Program-made: the position numbers and the translations under genes
The notes under the pieces: generated by a model
Told to the model about the DNA's origin: nothing
What the model saw: only the letters and a program-made list of their open reading frames with translations
The model's database searches: none
Assembly: GCA_042569905.1 (NCBI GenBank)
Contig: JBHPHA010000025.1
Span: 1 to 15,966 of the forward strand
DNA length: 15,966 nucleotides
From: JBHPHA01 sp042569905
GTDB lineage: Bacteria; Patescibacteriota; Minisyncoccia; Moranbacterales; UBA9337
Reading direction: 5' to 3'
Shown here: one piece after another, positions 1-5,786 of the stretch
Layout of the letters: every line of letters begins with the position of its first letter
Position numbering within the stretch: the first letter of the stretch is position 1

Positions 1-434
1 GAATTTCCAACTTGAACATCTTGAGATAAAACCATAATCCCTTCATGACTATCACCCAAACCCAATTCATCTTCAGCACAAATCATTCCATATGATTCCA
101 CTCCACGAATTGCAGCTTCCTTTATTTTAAAATCACCCGGAAGAATAGTTCCCACCAAAGCAACTGGTACTTTTTGACCAGCTTCAAGATTAGGTGCTCC
201 ACAAACAATCTGGAGTTCTTCATCTCCTACATTAACTTTTGCGATCCTAAGTCTATCAGCATCAGGATGTTTTTCAACACTTAAAACATCTCCGATGACA
301 ACGCCATCCAACTTATTACCACTAACTTCAACGCCTTCTACTTCAAAAGAATGTGTTGTCATTTTTTCTGCCAATTCCTCTGGAGAAAGACCTGATCCCG
401 TTAGCTCCTTAAGCCATTTATGTGAATATTTCAT
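1..434 (-). CDS. pheT: Phenylalanine-tRNA ligase beta subunit, N-terminal part (runs off the left edge)
   Basis: The frame opens with MKYSHKWLKEL and continues for 144 codons to the window edge, so only the N-terminus is present. The beta subunit pairs with PheS to charge tRNA-Phe; its N-terminal EMAP/OB-type domain binds tRNA. That domain is visible at about residues 40-144: GVVIGDVLSVEKHPDADRL, then IVCGAPN, KVPVAL, and an IRGVES..GMICAEDELGLG block, the usual signature of PheT and related tRNA-binding domains. The start follows an A-rich leader with no SD. It lies 63 bp after the pheS stop with no terminator between, so the two are almost certainly co-transcribed as pheS-pheT. Family assignment is secure; catalytic-core and B3/B4 editing regions lie outside the window. 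Confidence 0.95.
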   Translation of the reverse strand, partial: MKYSHKWLKELTGSGLSPEELAEKMTTHSFEVEGVEVSGNKLDGVVIGDVLSVEKHPDADRLRIAKVNVGDEELQIVCGAPNLEAGQKVPVALVGTILPGDFKIKEAAIRGVESYGMICAEDELGLGDSHEGIMVLSQDVQVGN

Positions 435-444
435 TATATTTAGC

Positions 445-475
445 AACTAGTAATCCGTAATTTGTAACTAGTAAT
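445..475. repeat. Direct repeat in the pheS-pheT spacer
   Basis: The 10-mer AACTAGTAAT occurs twice with a 21-base period (445-454 and 466-475), with a GTAATTTG string between. It fills most of the short gap between two co-transcribed genes. It has no dyad or tail that would make it a terminator. Function unknown; it may be a low-complexity minisatellite-like spacer. Confidence 0.5.
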
Positions 476-497
476 TTTATGTTTATTAAAAGAAAAT

Positions 498-1526
498 TTA
501 GAACTGCTTGATAAATCTAAGGTCTCCACTGTGAAATAGCCTAATGTCATCAATCTTATATTTCATCATAGCAATTCTCTCTATTCCAAATCCCCACGCA
601 AAACCCTGAAACTCATTTCGCCTATAACCTGCAGCTTCAAATACAGCTTGATTCACCATTCCAGCTCCTCCAATCTCAAGCCACCCAGTACGAGAACAAG
701 TTGAACATCCATCTCCGCCACAAACCATACAACTAATATCAAACTCGAAGCTAGGTTCGGTAAACGGGAAAAAACTTGGTCTTAATCGAATAGTAATCTC
801 TTTTTTGAAAAATCTTGAAAAAAATTCTTGTGCAATTTTCTTAAAATGACCAACATTAATATCATCGCCAACAACAAGTGCTTCAAATTGATAAAATGTA
901 TGCTCGTGAGAAGCATCAGTCGCTTCATTCCTAAAACATCTTCCTGGTCCAATCACTCTAAATGGAGGCTTATTCTTCTCCATATAATGAATTTGCATCG
1001 GTGATGTATGAGTCCTTAAAAGCTTCCTTTCATCACCGCCTACACTCTTAATCCAAAACGTATCCCAAGCGTCACGTGCTGGATGATTTTTTGGAATATT
1101 TAACTTATCAAAATTATATTCTTCTGTTTCAATTTCAGGACCATCTGTAACATCAAATCCCATAGAAGAAAAAATATCCACAATTTCATCTTGAATTTGA
1201 GAAAGTAGATGCAAATGACCAACTTCAACTTTTTTTCCAGGAATAGTAACATCTATTTTCTCTTTTTGAGAATTAATCCTAGCCTTTATCTCACCCTCTA
1301 GATTTGAAATCTTTTCAGAAATCTCTTTTTTCACCTCATTAGAAAGTGGTCCAATCACCTTTTTTTCTTCAACAGACAAATCTTTAAGCCCCTTCAAAAC
1401 ATCTCCTAATTCGCTTTTTCTTCCCAAATATTTAACCCTAACATCATTCAACACATCAAGATCATTGATATTTTCAATTTCAACTAAAAATTCATTCTTA
1501 ATGTTTAATATTTTTTGTTCCAACAT
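498..1526 (-). CDS. pheS: Phenylalanine-tRNA ligase alpha subunit
   Basis: Class II aminoacyl-tRNA synthetase alpha chain; with PheT it attaches phenylalanine to tRNA-Phe in the cytoplasm. From the chosen ATG it is 342 residues, the usual PheS length. Visible features are an N-terminal coiled-coil-like arm (about 1-90) with VKYLGRKSEL, motif 1 around GFDVTDGPEIETEEYNFD, motif 2 with GPGRCFRNEATDASH, and motif 3 near the C-terminus with WGFGIERIAMMKY. A CMVCGGDGCSTC cysteine cluster followed by GWLEIGGAGMV is common in bacterial PheS. The frame is open upstream to a TTG at 1625, but that would add 33 residues unlike PheS, so the ATG at 1526 is preferred. No SD is seen. First gene of the pheS-pheT operon. 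Confidence 0.96.
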   Translation of the reverse strand: MLEQKILNIKNEFLVEIENINDLDVLNDVRVKYLGRKSELGDVLKGLKDLSVEEKKVIGPLSNEVKKEISEKISNLEGEIKARINSQKEKIDVTIPGKKVEVGHLHLLSQIQDEIVDIFSSMGFDVTDGPEIETEEYNFDKLNIPKNHPARDAWDTFWIKSVGGDERKLLRTHTSPMQIHYMEKNKPPFRVIGPGRCFRNEATDASHEHTFYQFEALVVGDDINVGHFKKIAQEFFSRFFKKEITIRLRPSFFPFTEPSFEFDISCMVCGGDGCSTCSRTGWLEIGGAGMVNQAVFEAAGYRRNEFQGFAWGFGIERIAMMKYKIDDIRLFHSGDLRFIKQF

Positions 1527-1643
1527 TATTTTATATAAAAAGTTTTTATTTAAGTGATTGCTCCTAGTCCTAATTTCGATGCTAAAACATCTACTTTTTT
1601 TAGCTAAAATTAAGATTACGAACAAATCCCTATCTCGACTTGA

Positions 1644-1672
1644 ATTCTAACGCAAAAAAGGCACTAAGTCAA
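1644..1672 (-). promoter_or_regulatory. Sigma-70-type promoter of pheST
   Basis: On the minus strand TTGACT (1667-1672) and TAGAAT (1644-1649) are separated by exactly 17 bases. The start point would be near 1637, giving a leader of about 110 nt before pheS. The leader holds the palindrome TTTTAGCTAAAA (1598-1609), but no phenylalanine-rich leader peptide and no T-box consensus. Confidence 0.65.
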
Positions 1673-1718
1673 AATAAAAAGGCGCAGAGGCTAGAGACAT
1701 TATCTAGCATATCGCCTT
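1671..1718 (-). terminator. Terminator of the 48-residue protein gene
   Basis: The outer stem AAGGCG/CGCCTT (1679-1684 with 1713-1718) encloses an inner stem GCTAGA/TCTAGC (1690-1695 with 1703-1708). On the minus strand a T-rich run follows (complement of 1671-1680). It lies just after the stop at 1731 and just before the pheST promoter. Confidence 0.65.
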
Positions 1719-1730
1719 ATTGAGTAGAAA

Positions 1731-1877
1731 TTATTCCTCCAGTATCTCTTTGAGATCCTGATCATTATAAACTGAGCATTCTTTACACAATTCACCAAGA
1801 TTTTTTTCACACTCAGGAGCATGCTTCTCAGCACACCTATCAATCACCTCTTGATCCATTTCATTCAACTTATCCAT
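1731..1877 (-). CDS. Small cysteine-containing protein (48 aa), unknown function
   Basis: This is a 48-codon frame, ATG to TAA, with a strong SD (GGAGG, six bases before the ATG), its own candidate promoter and its own hairpin terminator. These make it convincing despite its size. The product is acidic and helical-looking, with four cysteines at residues 15, 23, 31 and 34, the last two as CKEC. This could bind a metal or form disulfides, but the spacing matches no family I recognise. It is transcribed divergently from the M50-type membrane protease at 2024, with back-to-back promoters about 30 bp apart, so the two may be co-regulated. No function is assigned. Confidence 0.7.
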   Translation of the reverse strand: MDKLNEMDQEVIDRCAEKHAPECEKNLGELCKECSVYNDQDLKEILEE

Positions 1878-1923
1878 GCGAAACCTCCACTCACATTAAA
1901 ATATATCAATATTAATACCCACC

Positions 1924-1952
1924 ATTACAATAACATAAAATATTTCACTCAA
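1924..1952 (-). promoter_or_regulatory. Candidate promoter of the 48-residue protein gene
   Basis: Minus-strand TTGAGT (1947-1952), a 17-base spacer and TGTAAT (1924-1929). It lies back to back with the divergent promoter at 1956-1984, the two -35 boxes being four bases apart. Confidence 0.45.
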
Positions 1953-1955
1953 CTA

Positions 1956-1984
1956 TTTACAGAAATGTCTTTTCGTAGTAGACT
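1956..1984 (+). promoter_or_regulatory. Candidate promoter of the M50-type protease gene
   Basis: TTTACA (1956-1961), a 17-base spacer and TAGACT (1979-1984). The start point would be near 1991, about 33 nt before the GTG start. Confidence 0.45.
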
Positions 1985-2023
1985 CTCATATCAGCTCATT
2001 AACAATAAGACAAGGAGGTTACT

Positions 2024-2821
2024 GTGGTAACAAAAGCACTTAGATTAATTTATCTAGTACTCATAATCTCGTTATGCATACTAACTCACGAAACTGGTCA
2101 TGCATTGGAGGCACAAAAGTACGGAGTAAGTGTAGAGAAAATTTCCATTGGCTTCAACCCATTTAACTTATTCCCTACCATAACAACTGCCAGCAGATTT
2201 TTTCCTGGAGCGGAAATTGAACTAAGCCCTATTGCGCTTGGAGGATTTGCAAAGCTTAACCAAGAGGATCTGGCTAATTTGAGTTTTTCTCATCATGTAA
2301 CTATAGTTGCAGCTGGAATAAAATTCAATTTAATCGGGGCACTTCTTATGTCTATTTATGCAATTCTCATCAATAAAGACTTAATCAATAGGACTGGTAA
2401 GATAGCAATGTCATTTGCAGCATTATCAATACTAATTTCATTTACGCTTCCTGCTATATTCCCTCTGTTGGTAGTTATTCAGGGAGCATCTTTATTGATA
2501 TTAATATTAATAAAAACATTCAAAAAGACTATTAGTGAAGATATTATTGGGTCGCCTAGTGAATTACTCTCTTTTGTTACTAAGAAAAATGAAATGAGTG
2601 ACGCTGCCTTCACATCATCTTTAATGGCTGGATTAGCACTTATTAATTCTCTCATTATTTACCCACTGGACGGAGGGGTTATTGTATTTAAAGCACTCAA
2701 CGCAGCAAATCTAAATGATAATAATTTGCTACTCTTTATTGCTCTAACCTGGCTAGCTGCACTTATCATAATTATCAAAAAAGCATCCTTGATGCTAAAG
2801 AGGAGACTATGTATAGATTAA
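2024..2821 (+). CDS. M50-family (site-2 protease-like) membrane metalloprotease, no PDZ domain
   Basis: 265 residues with several membrane segments. The zinc motif HETGH is at residues 22-26 in the first helix, followed by YGVSVEKISIGFNP and a LSPIALGGFAKL block, as in RseP/site-2 proteases. The second active-site motif is N208...YPLDGG (214-218), the family's N-x-x-P-x-x-LDG region supplying the third zinc ligand. The GPxxN segment is degenerate (AAGIKFN, 97-102). The family cleaves transmembrane segments of regulators or signal-peptide remnants within the membrane. RseP has PDZ domains and about 450 residues; here helices about 128-165 replace them, giving a compact protease. The start is GTG, 5 nt after a strong AAGGAGG. 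Divergent from the 48-residue cysteine protein. Substrate unknown. Confidence 0.82.
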   Translation: MVTKALRLIYLVLIISLCILTHETGHALEAQKYGVSVEKISIGFNPFNLFPTITTASRFFPGAEIELSPIALGGFAKLNQEDLANLSFSHHVTIVAAGIKFNLIGALLMSIYAILINKDLINRTGKIAMSFAALSILISFTLPAIFPLLVVIQGASLLILILIKTFKKTISEDIIGSPSELLSFVTKKNEMSDAAFTSSLMAGLALINSLIIYPLDGGVIVFKALNAANLNDNNLLLFIALTWLAALIIIIKKASLMLKRRLCID

Positions 2822-2916
2822 TTGTTTTAGACATGATAATTCAGAGACAGGGATTAATGCTTCGTAGATTCAAAACAATCCAGACCATTGAATCATTGAT
2901 GATTAATAAAAAATAA
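2809..2916 (+). CDS. Possible 35-residue ORF overlapping the protease 3' end
   Basis: An ATG at 2809, preceded by AGGAG with a short 3-base gap, overlaps the last codons of the protease gene in another frame. It reads 35 codons to a TAA. The product is hydrophobic at first (MYRLIVLDMII) and basic later, with no recognisable domain. Overlap and SD suggest translational coupling. The short spacing and tiny size leave it uncertain; it could be a chance frame. Nothing gene-like follows until the terminator at 3033. Confidence 0.25.
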   Translation: MYRLIVLDMIIQRQGLMLRRFKTIQTIESLMINKK

Positions 2917-3032
2917 TACCGGGGCTCATATTAATAAAATCTATAGAATCGAGCGAGACATACTGCGCACACTCTTTGTAACATCCATATTAATCGACAA
3001 CCTATTTGAAGCAGGATAATGAAACACTGAAC

Positions 3033-3067
3033 ACGTTAAATATAACAATATTTAACGTTTTTTTATT
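3033..3067 (+). terminator. Terminator downstream of the protease gene
   Basis: A perfect 11-bp stem ACGTTAAATAT/ATATTTAACGT (3033-3043, 3048-3058) with an AACA loop, followed by a run of seven T. It lies 212 bases after the protease stop, so that gene has a long 3' tail or contains the small ORF at 2809. Confidence 0.7.
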
Positions 3068-3072
3068 TCCCT

Positions 3073-3107
3073 AAAAAAACAAAAACTACCCCAAAAGAGG
3101 TAGTTTT
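3073..3107 (-). terminator. Terminator ending the candidate small RNA
   Basis: Stem AAAACTACC/GGTAGTTTT (3082-3090, 3099-3107) with an 8-base loop. On the minus strand it is followed by a long T-rich run (complement of 3073-3081). No minus-strand coding gene ends near it. Confidence 0.7.
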
Positions 3108-3239
3108 CGCAAAGTTGGTCACTTGATATATTCATCCTAGAAAAAAATCCAGGTGGGTACTCTAAATGCTACACCACGATGCAACATTACTTCCGAATTC
3201 CCATAATATAATTTAGCTAGGAATATTCTCAAATGACCT
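3073..3239 (-). ncRNA. Candidate structured small RNA, about 165 nt
   Basis: A minus-strand promoter (3246-3273) and a terminator (3073-3107) bracket a segment with no ORF above 16 codons. The predicted 5' end falls on the first base or two of a 10-bp helix: 3229-3238 pairs with 3117-3126 (one G-U). Inside this, 3217-3222 pairs with 3135-3140 (TCCTAG/CTAGGA). The enclosed part can form a GAAT..TCC/GGAATTC hairpin and a 7-bp hairpin around 3160-3185. End-to-end pairing plus a terminator fits a stand-alone regulatory RNA. No downstream minus gene is near, so a riboswitch is unlikely. I do not recognise a family; 6S RNA is one possibility by size and closed shape only. Confidence 0.45.
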
Positions 3240-3245
3240 ACTTAT

Positions 3246-3273
3246 AATATATCACTTTTAAAATAAAAATCAA
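3246..3273 (-). promoter_or_regulatory. Candidate promoter of the small RNA
   Basis: Minus-strand TTGATT (3268-3273), a 16-base spacer and TATATT (3246-3251). The start point would be about 3239, exactly where the RNA's closing helix begins. The -35 box lies in the T-tract of the preceding terminator. Confidence 0.45.
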
Positions 3274-3310
3274 AATAAAAACTCGCCGAAAAAATTATTT
3301 TTCAAACGAG
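3270..3310 (-). terminator. Terminator of the HsmA-like / 78-residue gene unit
   Basis: CTCG/CGAG (3282-3285, 3307-3310) encloses GAAAAA/TTTTTC (3288-3293, 3298-3303). On the minus strand it runs into a long T-rich tract. It begins 26 bases after the stop at 3336. Confidence 0.6.
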
Positions 3311-3335
3311 CTTACGGATGCCTCAGTTTAAGCTA

Positions 3336-3572
3336 TTAAGAATCCTCAATGTACTCCTCAAAATTAACTGAATTAAATTCCACGTCAGGAACCTCTAGCA
3401 AAATAATATTGGTATTCCAACCACCAACATCGGCTGAGGCTACAGTATAAACACTATTAATACTTAGATATTTTTCCACATTTGTCTTATCATGCGCCAT
3501 ACCCTGACGAGCAGATTTTTCAGTTACAATCACTTTATATCCCTTTTCAGCATAAATATTCATTGGCTTCAT
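3336..3572 (-). CDS. Small conserved-type hypothetical protein (78 aa)
   Basis: The start is chosen at the first ATG because AAAGGAG lies six bases upstream; a second ATG three codons on has no such site. The product reads as a compact beta-rich domain: an N-terminal YKVIVTEK strand, then KYLSINSVYTVASADVGGWNTNIILLEVPDVEFNSVNFEE split over later strands. The pattern 'YL..N..YTV...DVG.W.T.I.L.E.P...FNSV.FE' resembles small proteins of unknown function that I associate with phages and scattered bacteria, but I cannot name a family. It follows the HsmA-like gene by 72 bases with no terminator between, so both are probably on one transcript. No signal peptide or membrane segment. Confidence 0.75.
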   Translation of the reverse strand: MKPMNIYAEKGYKVIVTEKSARQGMAHDKTNVEKYLSINSVYTVASADVGGWNTNIILLEVPDVEFNSVNFEEYIEDS

Positions 3573-3644
3573 CTTTTTCTCCTTTGAAAAAATTTAAACT
3601 AAAAAACAACCAACGCTACATTAACACCGCCCAAACGAATTATA

Positions 3645-3989
3645 TTATGGGACTCCACTCAAAAAGGCAGTTACCCACAATAACCAAGCCAACGGTGAGA
3701 TTCTCTTAAAATTCATCCTTGAACTTTCACTTCCTCGAATTGCCTTCATCGCCCATACAAAGTGAACTGCCATAATAATTAAAGCAGTAAAACCAAAAAC
3801 TGTATGCATATTGAGAATTAATTCTTTTGACTGAAATGACATCAATGTTGTCCCCAACATATCGCAAAACAATCCCAACCCAAAAACTGCAAGTATACAG
3901 CCATTTAAATCACAGAATCTTTCAGCAATTATAGCTGAAGAATAAAGCACCAAGGCTAAACTGACAGCAACTACCGCAATAATCAACAT
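3645..3989 (-). CDS. HsmA-like (TIGR03987-type) four-helix membrane protein
   Basis: 114 residues, nearly all hydrophobic, with four membrane segments at about 1-22, 30-50, 57-82 and 97-113. The layout fits the TIGR03987/HsmA family of small integral membrane proteins: an N-terminal 'LALVLYSSAIIAERF', then 'GLGLFCDMLGTTLMSF', 'NMHTVFGFTALIIMAVHFVWA' and 'ISPLAWLLWVTAFLSG'. The histidines at 62 and 76 in helix 3 are the kind of residue that can bind a cofactor, though no function is established. The start is set by GGGAGG eight bases upstream. It leads a short minus-strand unit with the 78-residue gene and has a good promoter with dyads in the leader. Confidence 0.75.
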   Translation of the reverse strand: MLIIAVVAVSLALVLYSSAIIAERFCDLNGCILAVFGLGLFCDMLGTTLMSFQSKELILNMHTVFGFTALIIMAVHFVWAMKAIRGSESSRMNFKRISPLAWLLWVTAFLSGVP

Positions 3990-4004
3990 AACGATGACCT
4001 CCCG

Positions 4005-4018
4005 TCACTTAAAAGTGA
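4005..4018. promoter_or_regulatory. Small dyad just upstream of the HsmA-like gene SD
   Basis: TCACTT-AA-AAGTGA is a perfect 6-bp inverted repeat lying a few bases upstream of the GGGAGG site. It could be an operator or a small leader hairpin next to the ribosome binding site. Confidence 0.35.
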
Positions 4019-4063
4019 TTTATTTCCTTTTATTTTTTAAAATACAATTCATCTCAACATATC

Positions 4064-4080
4064 CATATCTAGATGATATG
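4064..4080. promoter_or_regulatory. 17-bp dyad at the HsmA-like gene start point
   Basis: CATATC-TAGAT-GATATG is a perfect 6-bp inverted repeat. It sits at the predicted +1 region (about 4081) of the promoter at 4088-4116, a typical repressor position. Confidence 0.4.
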
Positions 4081-4087
4081 ACTTTAC

Positions 4088-4116
4088 AATCTATCACACT
4101 TTAAATAAAAAGTCAA
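4088..4116 (-). promoter_or_regulatory. Promoter of the HsmA-like gene unit
   Basis: Minus-strand TTGACT (4111-4116), a 17-base spacer and TAGATT (4088-4093). The leader would be about 90 nt and contains the two dyads at 4064-4080 and 4005-4018. Confidence 0.6.
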
Positions 4117-4122
4117 TTTAAG

Positions 4123-4160
4123 AAACATAAAAACAGCTCCACCGAACTGTTTTTATGTTT
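4123..4160 (-). terminator. Terminator of tyrS
   Basis: A perfect 14-bp stem (4123-4136 with 4147-4160) around a 10-base loop, running into a T-rich stretch on the minus strand. It lies 34 bases after the tyrS stop and just upstream of the next promoter. Confidence 0.75.
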
Positions 4161-4193
4161 ATTCTCATTTAAGCGCTCGTCAATCCTCCAAGC

Positions 4194-5558
4194 TCAAATA
4201 AATACAATTTTTCTAAAATTCTTTTTTCCAACTTTTATTATTTTTCGGTCATGTTTCTGTGTTAATACAGCACTGAAATCATCAATTATTTCACCATCAA
4301 TACTCACTCCTCCTTGCTCAATCTTTCTTCTCGCATCTCCATTACTAGTAGCAAGTCCCGATACAACCATAAAAATAATTAAAGCAATCTCTTTTACTTC
4401 TTTTTTAATGCCCATTTCCACTACCTCAAACTCGTCAGGAATTTCTTTATTTTGAATAGTTTTTACAAAATAATCTTGAGATTCATTAGCAGTATCCTCG
4501 CTTCGAAAAGATTTTACAATCTCAAAAGCAAGTCTCATTTTTGCATCACGTGGATTGTTTTCAATATCCAAGTCCTTAATCTCATCCAATGAAACGCGAG
4601 TACATCCAATGAACAATGAGTGAATCATTCCATCAGTCATAGACATTACCGCCCCATACAAATCCTTAGAACTAAGATTCAAGAACACTCCAGTTCCAGT
4701 TGACTTTGACATAAGTTGACCGGTTTTCTCATCGGCAATCAAGTTCGCAGACACCACGAACTTCTCTTTATTTTTCAACTTTCTCAAAAGAGTTCTTCCT
4801 GCCAGCGCATTAAAGATCTGATCAGTCCCACAAATCTCCACATCCACATCCATCGCAACACTGTCATATCCCTGCATCAACGGATACATAAACTCATGAA
4901 TATAAATAGGCAAACCATTATTATACACATATGGCTCTCCGCTTTTAGGTTCACACTTACAGTAAGGACATTGACTGGGACGATTTAAGCACCCTGCATT
5001 ATCACGAGACTTTAATACAAATTTTTCTCCACAAATCTTACAAGTAGCGCTACCATAAAACCTCTTCTCAAACATATCCCTCTCCAACATTTGCTGAACA
5101 GTAAAATTGCTTGCCAATTCTAAAACCTCTGCGAAATCAAGTTTACTAAGCCATTCAGAATTAAACTTAATTTGCACTGGATTTTCCTCATCATCAAAAG
5201 ACAAGATATTTCTCACTTGCTCTTTCCAATTTCCAAAATTCTCTTCAATTTGTGCCCTTGTCTGCTTCACTCTCGCAGCTCCTTTGTCAGTTGGATCTCC
5301 AATCATCGCTGTAAAATCACCAATCAAAAAAATGACTTCGTGACCAAGTTTCCTAAAATCCTCAAGAAGAATCAGGTTCTGAGCATGTCCCAAATGAAGA
5401 GCAACCGCTGTTGGATCTGCACCAATATAAAACCTAAGCCTATCTCCACTCAATAGTCTTTCTCGAAATTTATCACTGGTTGGTAAGATTCCATCCTTAG
5501 AGATTACCCCTCTCTCTAAAATTTCATCTATTCTTTTTTCATCTGTAATTATATTCAT
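4194..5558 (-). CDS. tyrS: Tyrosine-tRNA ligase with a cysteine-rich insertion
   Basis: Class I synthetase charging tRNA-Tyr. The Rossmann core has YIGADPTA (44-51) and the HIGH-type HLGH (55-58). Tyrosine-site segments are GDFTAMIGDPT (80-90), YPLMQGYDSV (225-234) and CGTDQ (243-247). The KMSKS loop is LMSKS (282-286), and an S4-like RNA-binding domain occupies about 395-454. At 454 residues it is longer than the usual roughly 400-430. Residues about 168-214, in the connective region between 'MLERDMFEKR' and 'PIYIHEFMYPL', are an insertion with six cysteines (173, 176, 190, 197, 200, 202) arranged CxxC...C...CxxCxC, like a zinc ribbon. The gene ends in TGA, just before its terminator, showing that TGA is a stop here. 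No SD; short leader from the promoter at 5598-5626. Confidence 0.95.
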   Translation of the reverse strand: MNIITDEKRIDEILERGVISKDGILPTSDKFRERLLSGDRLRFYIGADPTAVALHLGHAQNLILLEDFRKLGHEVIFLIGDFTAMIGDPTDKGAARVKQTRAQIEENFGNWKEQVRNILSFDDEENPVQIKFNSEWLSKLDFAEVLELASNFTVQQMLERDMFEKRFYGSATCKICGEKFVLKSRDNAGCLNRPSQCPYCKCEPKSGEPYVYNNGLPIYIHEFMYPLMQGYDSVAMDVDVEICGTDQIFNALAGRTLLRKLKNKEKFVVSANLIADEKTGQLMSKSTGTGVFLNLSSKDLYGAVMSMTDGMIHSLFIGCTRVSLDEIKDLDIENNPRDAKMRLAFEIVKSFRSEDTANESQDYFVKTIQNKEIPDEFEVVEMGIKKEVKEIALIIFMVVSGLATSNGDARRKIEQGGVSIDGEIIDDFSAVLTQKHDRKIIKVGKKNFRKIVFI

Positions 5559-5597
5559 TTTATATATCCAAAGTTATTTTACTTACATTTCAATAAA

Positions 5598-5626
5598 ATA
5601 GTAGCATTTTTACCACAAAAAATCAA
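5598..5626 (-). promoter_or_regulatory. Promoter of tyrS
   Basis: Minus-strand TTGATT (5621-5626), a 17-base spacer and TACTAT (5598-5603) preceded by TGC, an extended -10. The leader would be about 33 nt. Confidence 0.6.
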
Positions 5627-5677
5627 AAAAATATAGTAAATTTAAAAATTAAAAATTTTTTACTTCACAATCTCTCC

Positions 5678-5756
5678 AAATCATTGAGATATATTATTTT
5701 CGAAGCACCGTACCCACCGGAACGAAAAGCGAGAAAATTATATATCTCAATGATTT
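5678..5756. repeat. Long imperfect inverted repeat (hairpin) between tyrS and the Ada-like gene
   Basis: A perfect 17-bp arm (5678-5694 with 5740-5756) continues inward through one mismatch into ATTTTC/GAAAAT. The loop of about 30 bases contains CCG/CGG. The minus strand is not followed at once by a T-run, so it is not a classical terminator, though it lies in the 3' flank of the Ada-like gene (stop 5787). The AT-rich arms and GC-richer loop differ from the other hairpins in this window. Confidence 0.6.
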
Positions 5757-5786
5757 AACACTAATTGCCATAGAAAGGTTCTTGAG

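Noticed and set aside
1527..1625. N-terminal extension of PheS from a TTG at 1625
   Set aside because: The 33 extra residues do not resemble PheS, no SD precedes the TTG, and the ATG at 1526 gives the standard length and N-terminus.
3117..3190. tRNA-like look of the minus strand (GTGTAGC...AGAGTACC, 5-bp stem, CCA)
   Set aside because: The D-loop lacks GG, the anticodon-like loop has eight bases, and no acceptor or T-arm pairs. The segment is better explained by the small RNA helices.
4194..4196. UGA read as glycine (Absconditabacteria/Gracilibacteria code)
   Set aside because: tyrS ends in TGA right after its S4-like domain and before its terminator; reading through would translate the hairpin. 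No gene needs an internal TGA.
5701..5730. T-box-like string (GGTGGGTACGG on the minus strand) upstream of tyrS
   Set aside because: It lies in the loop of the 79-bp hairpin, upstream of the tyrS promoter, without the specifier stem-loop or antiterminator layout of a T-box leader.
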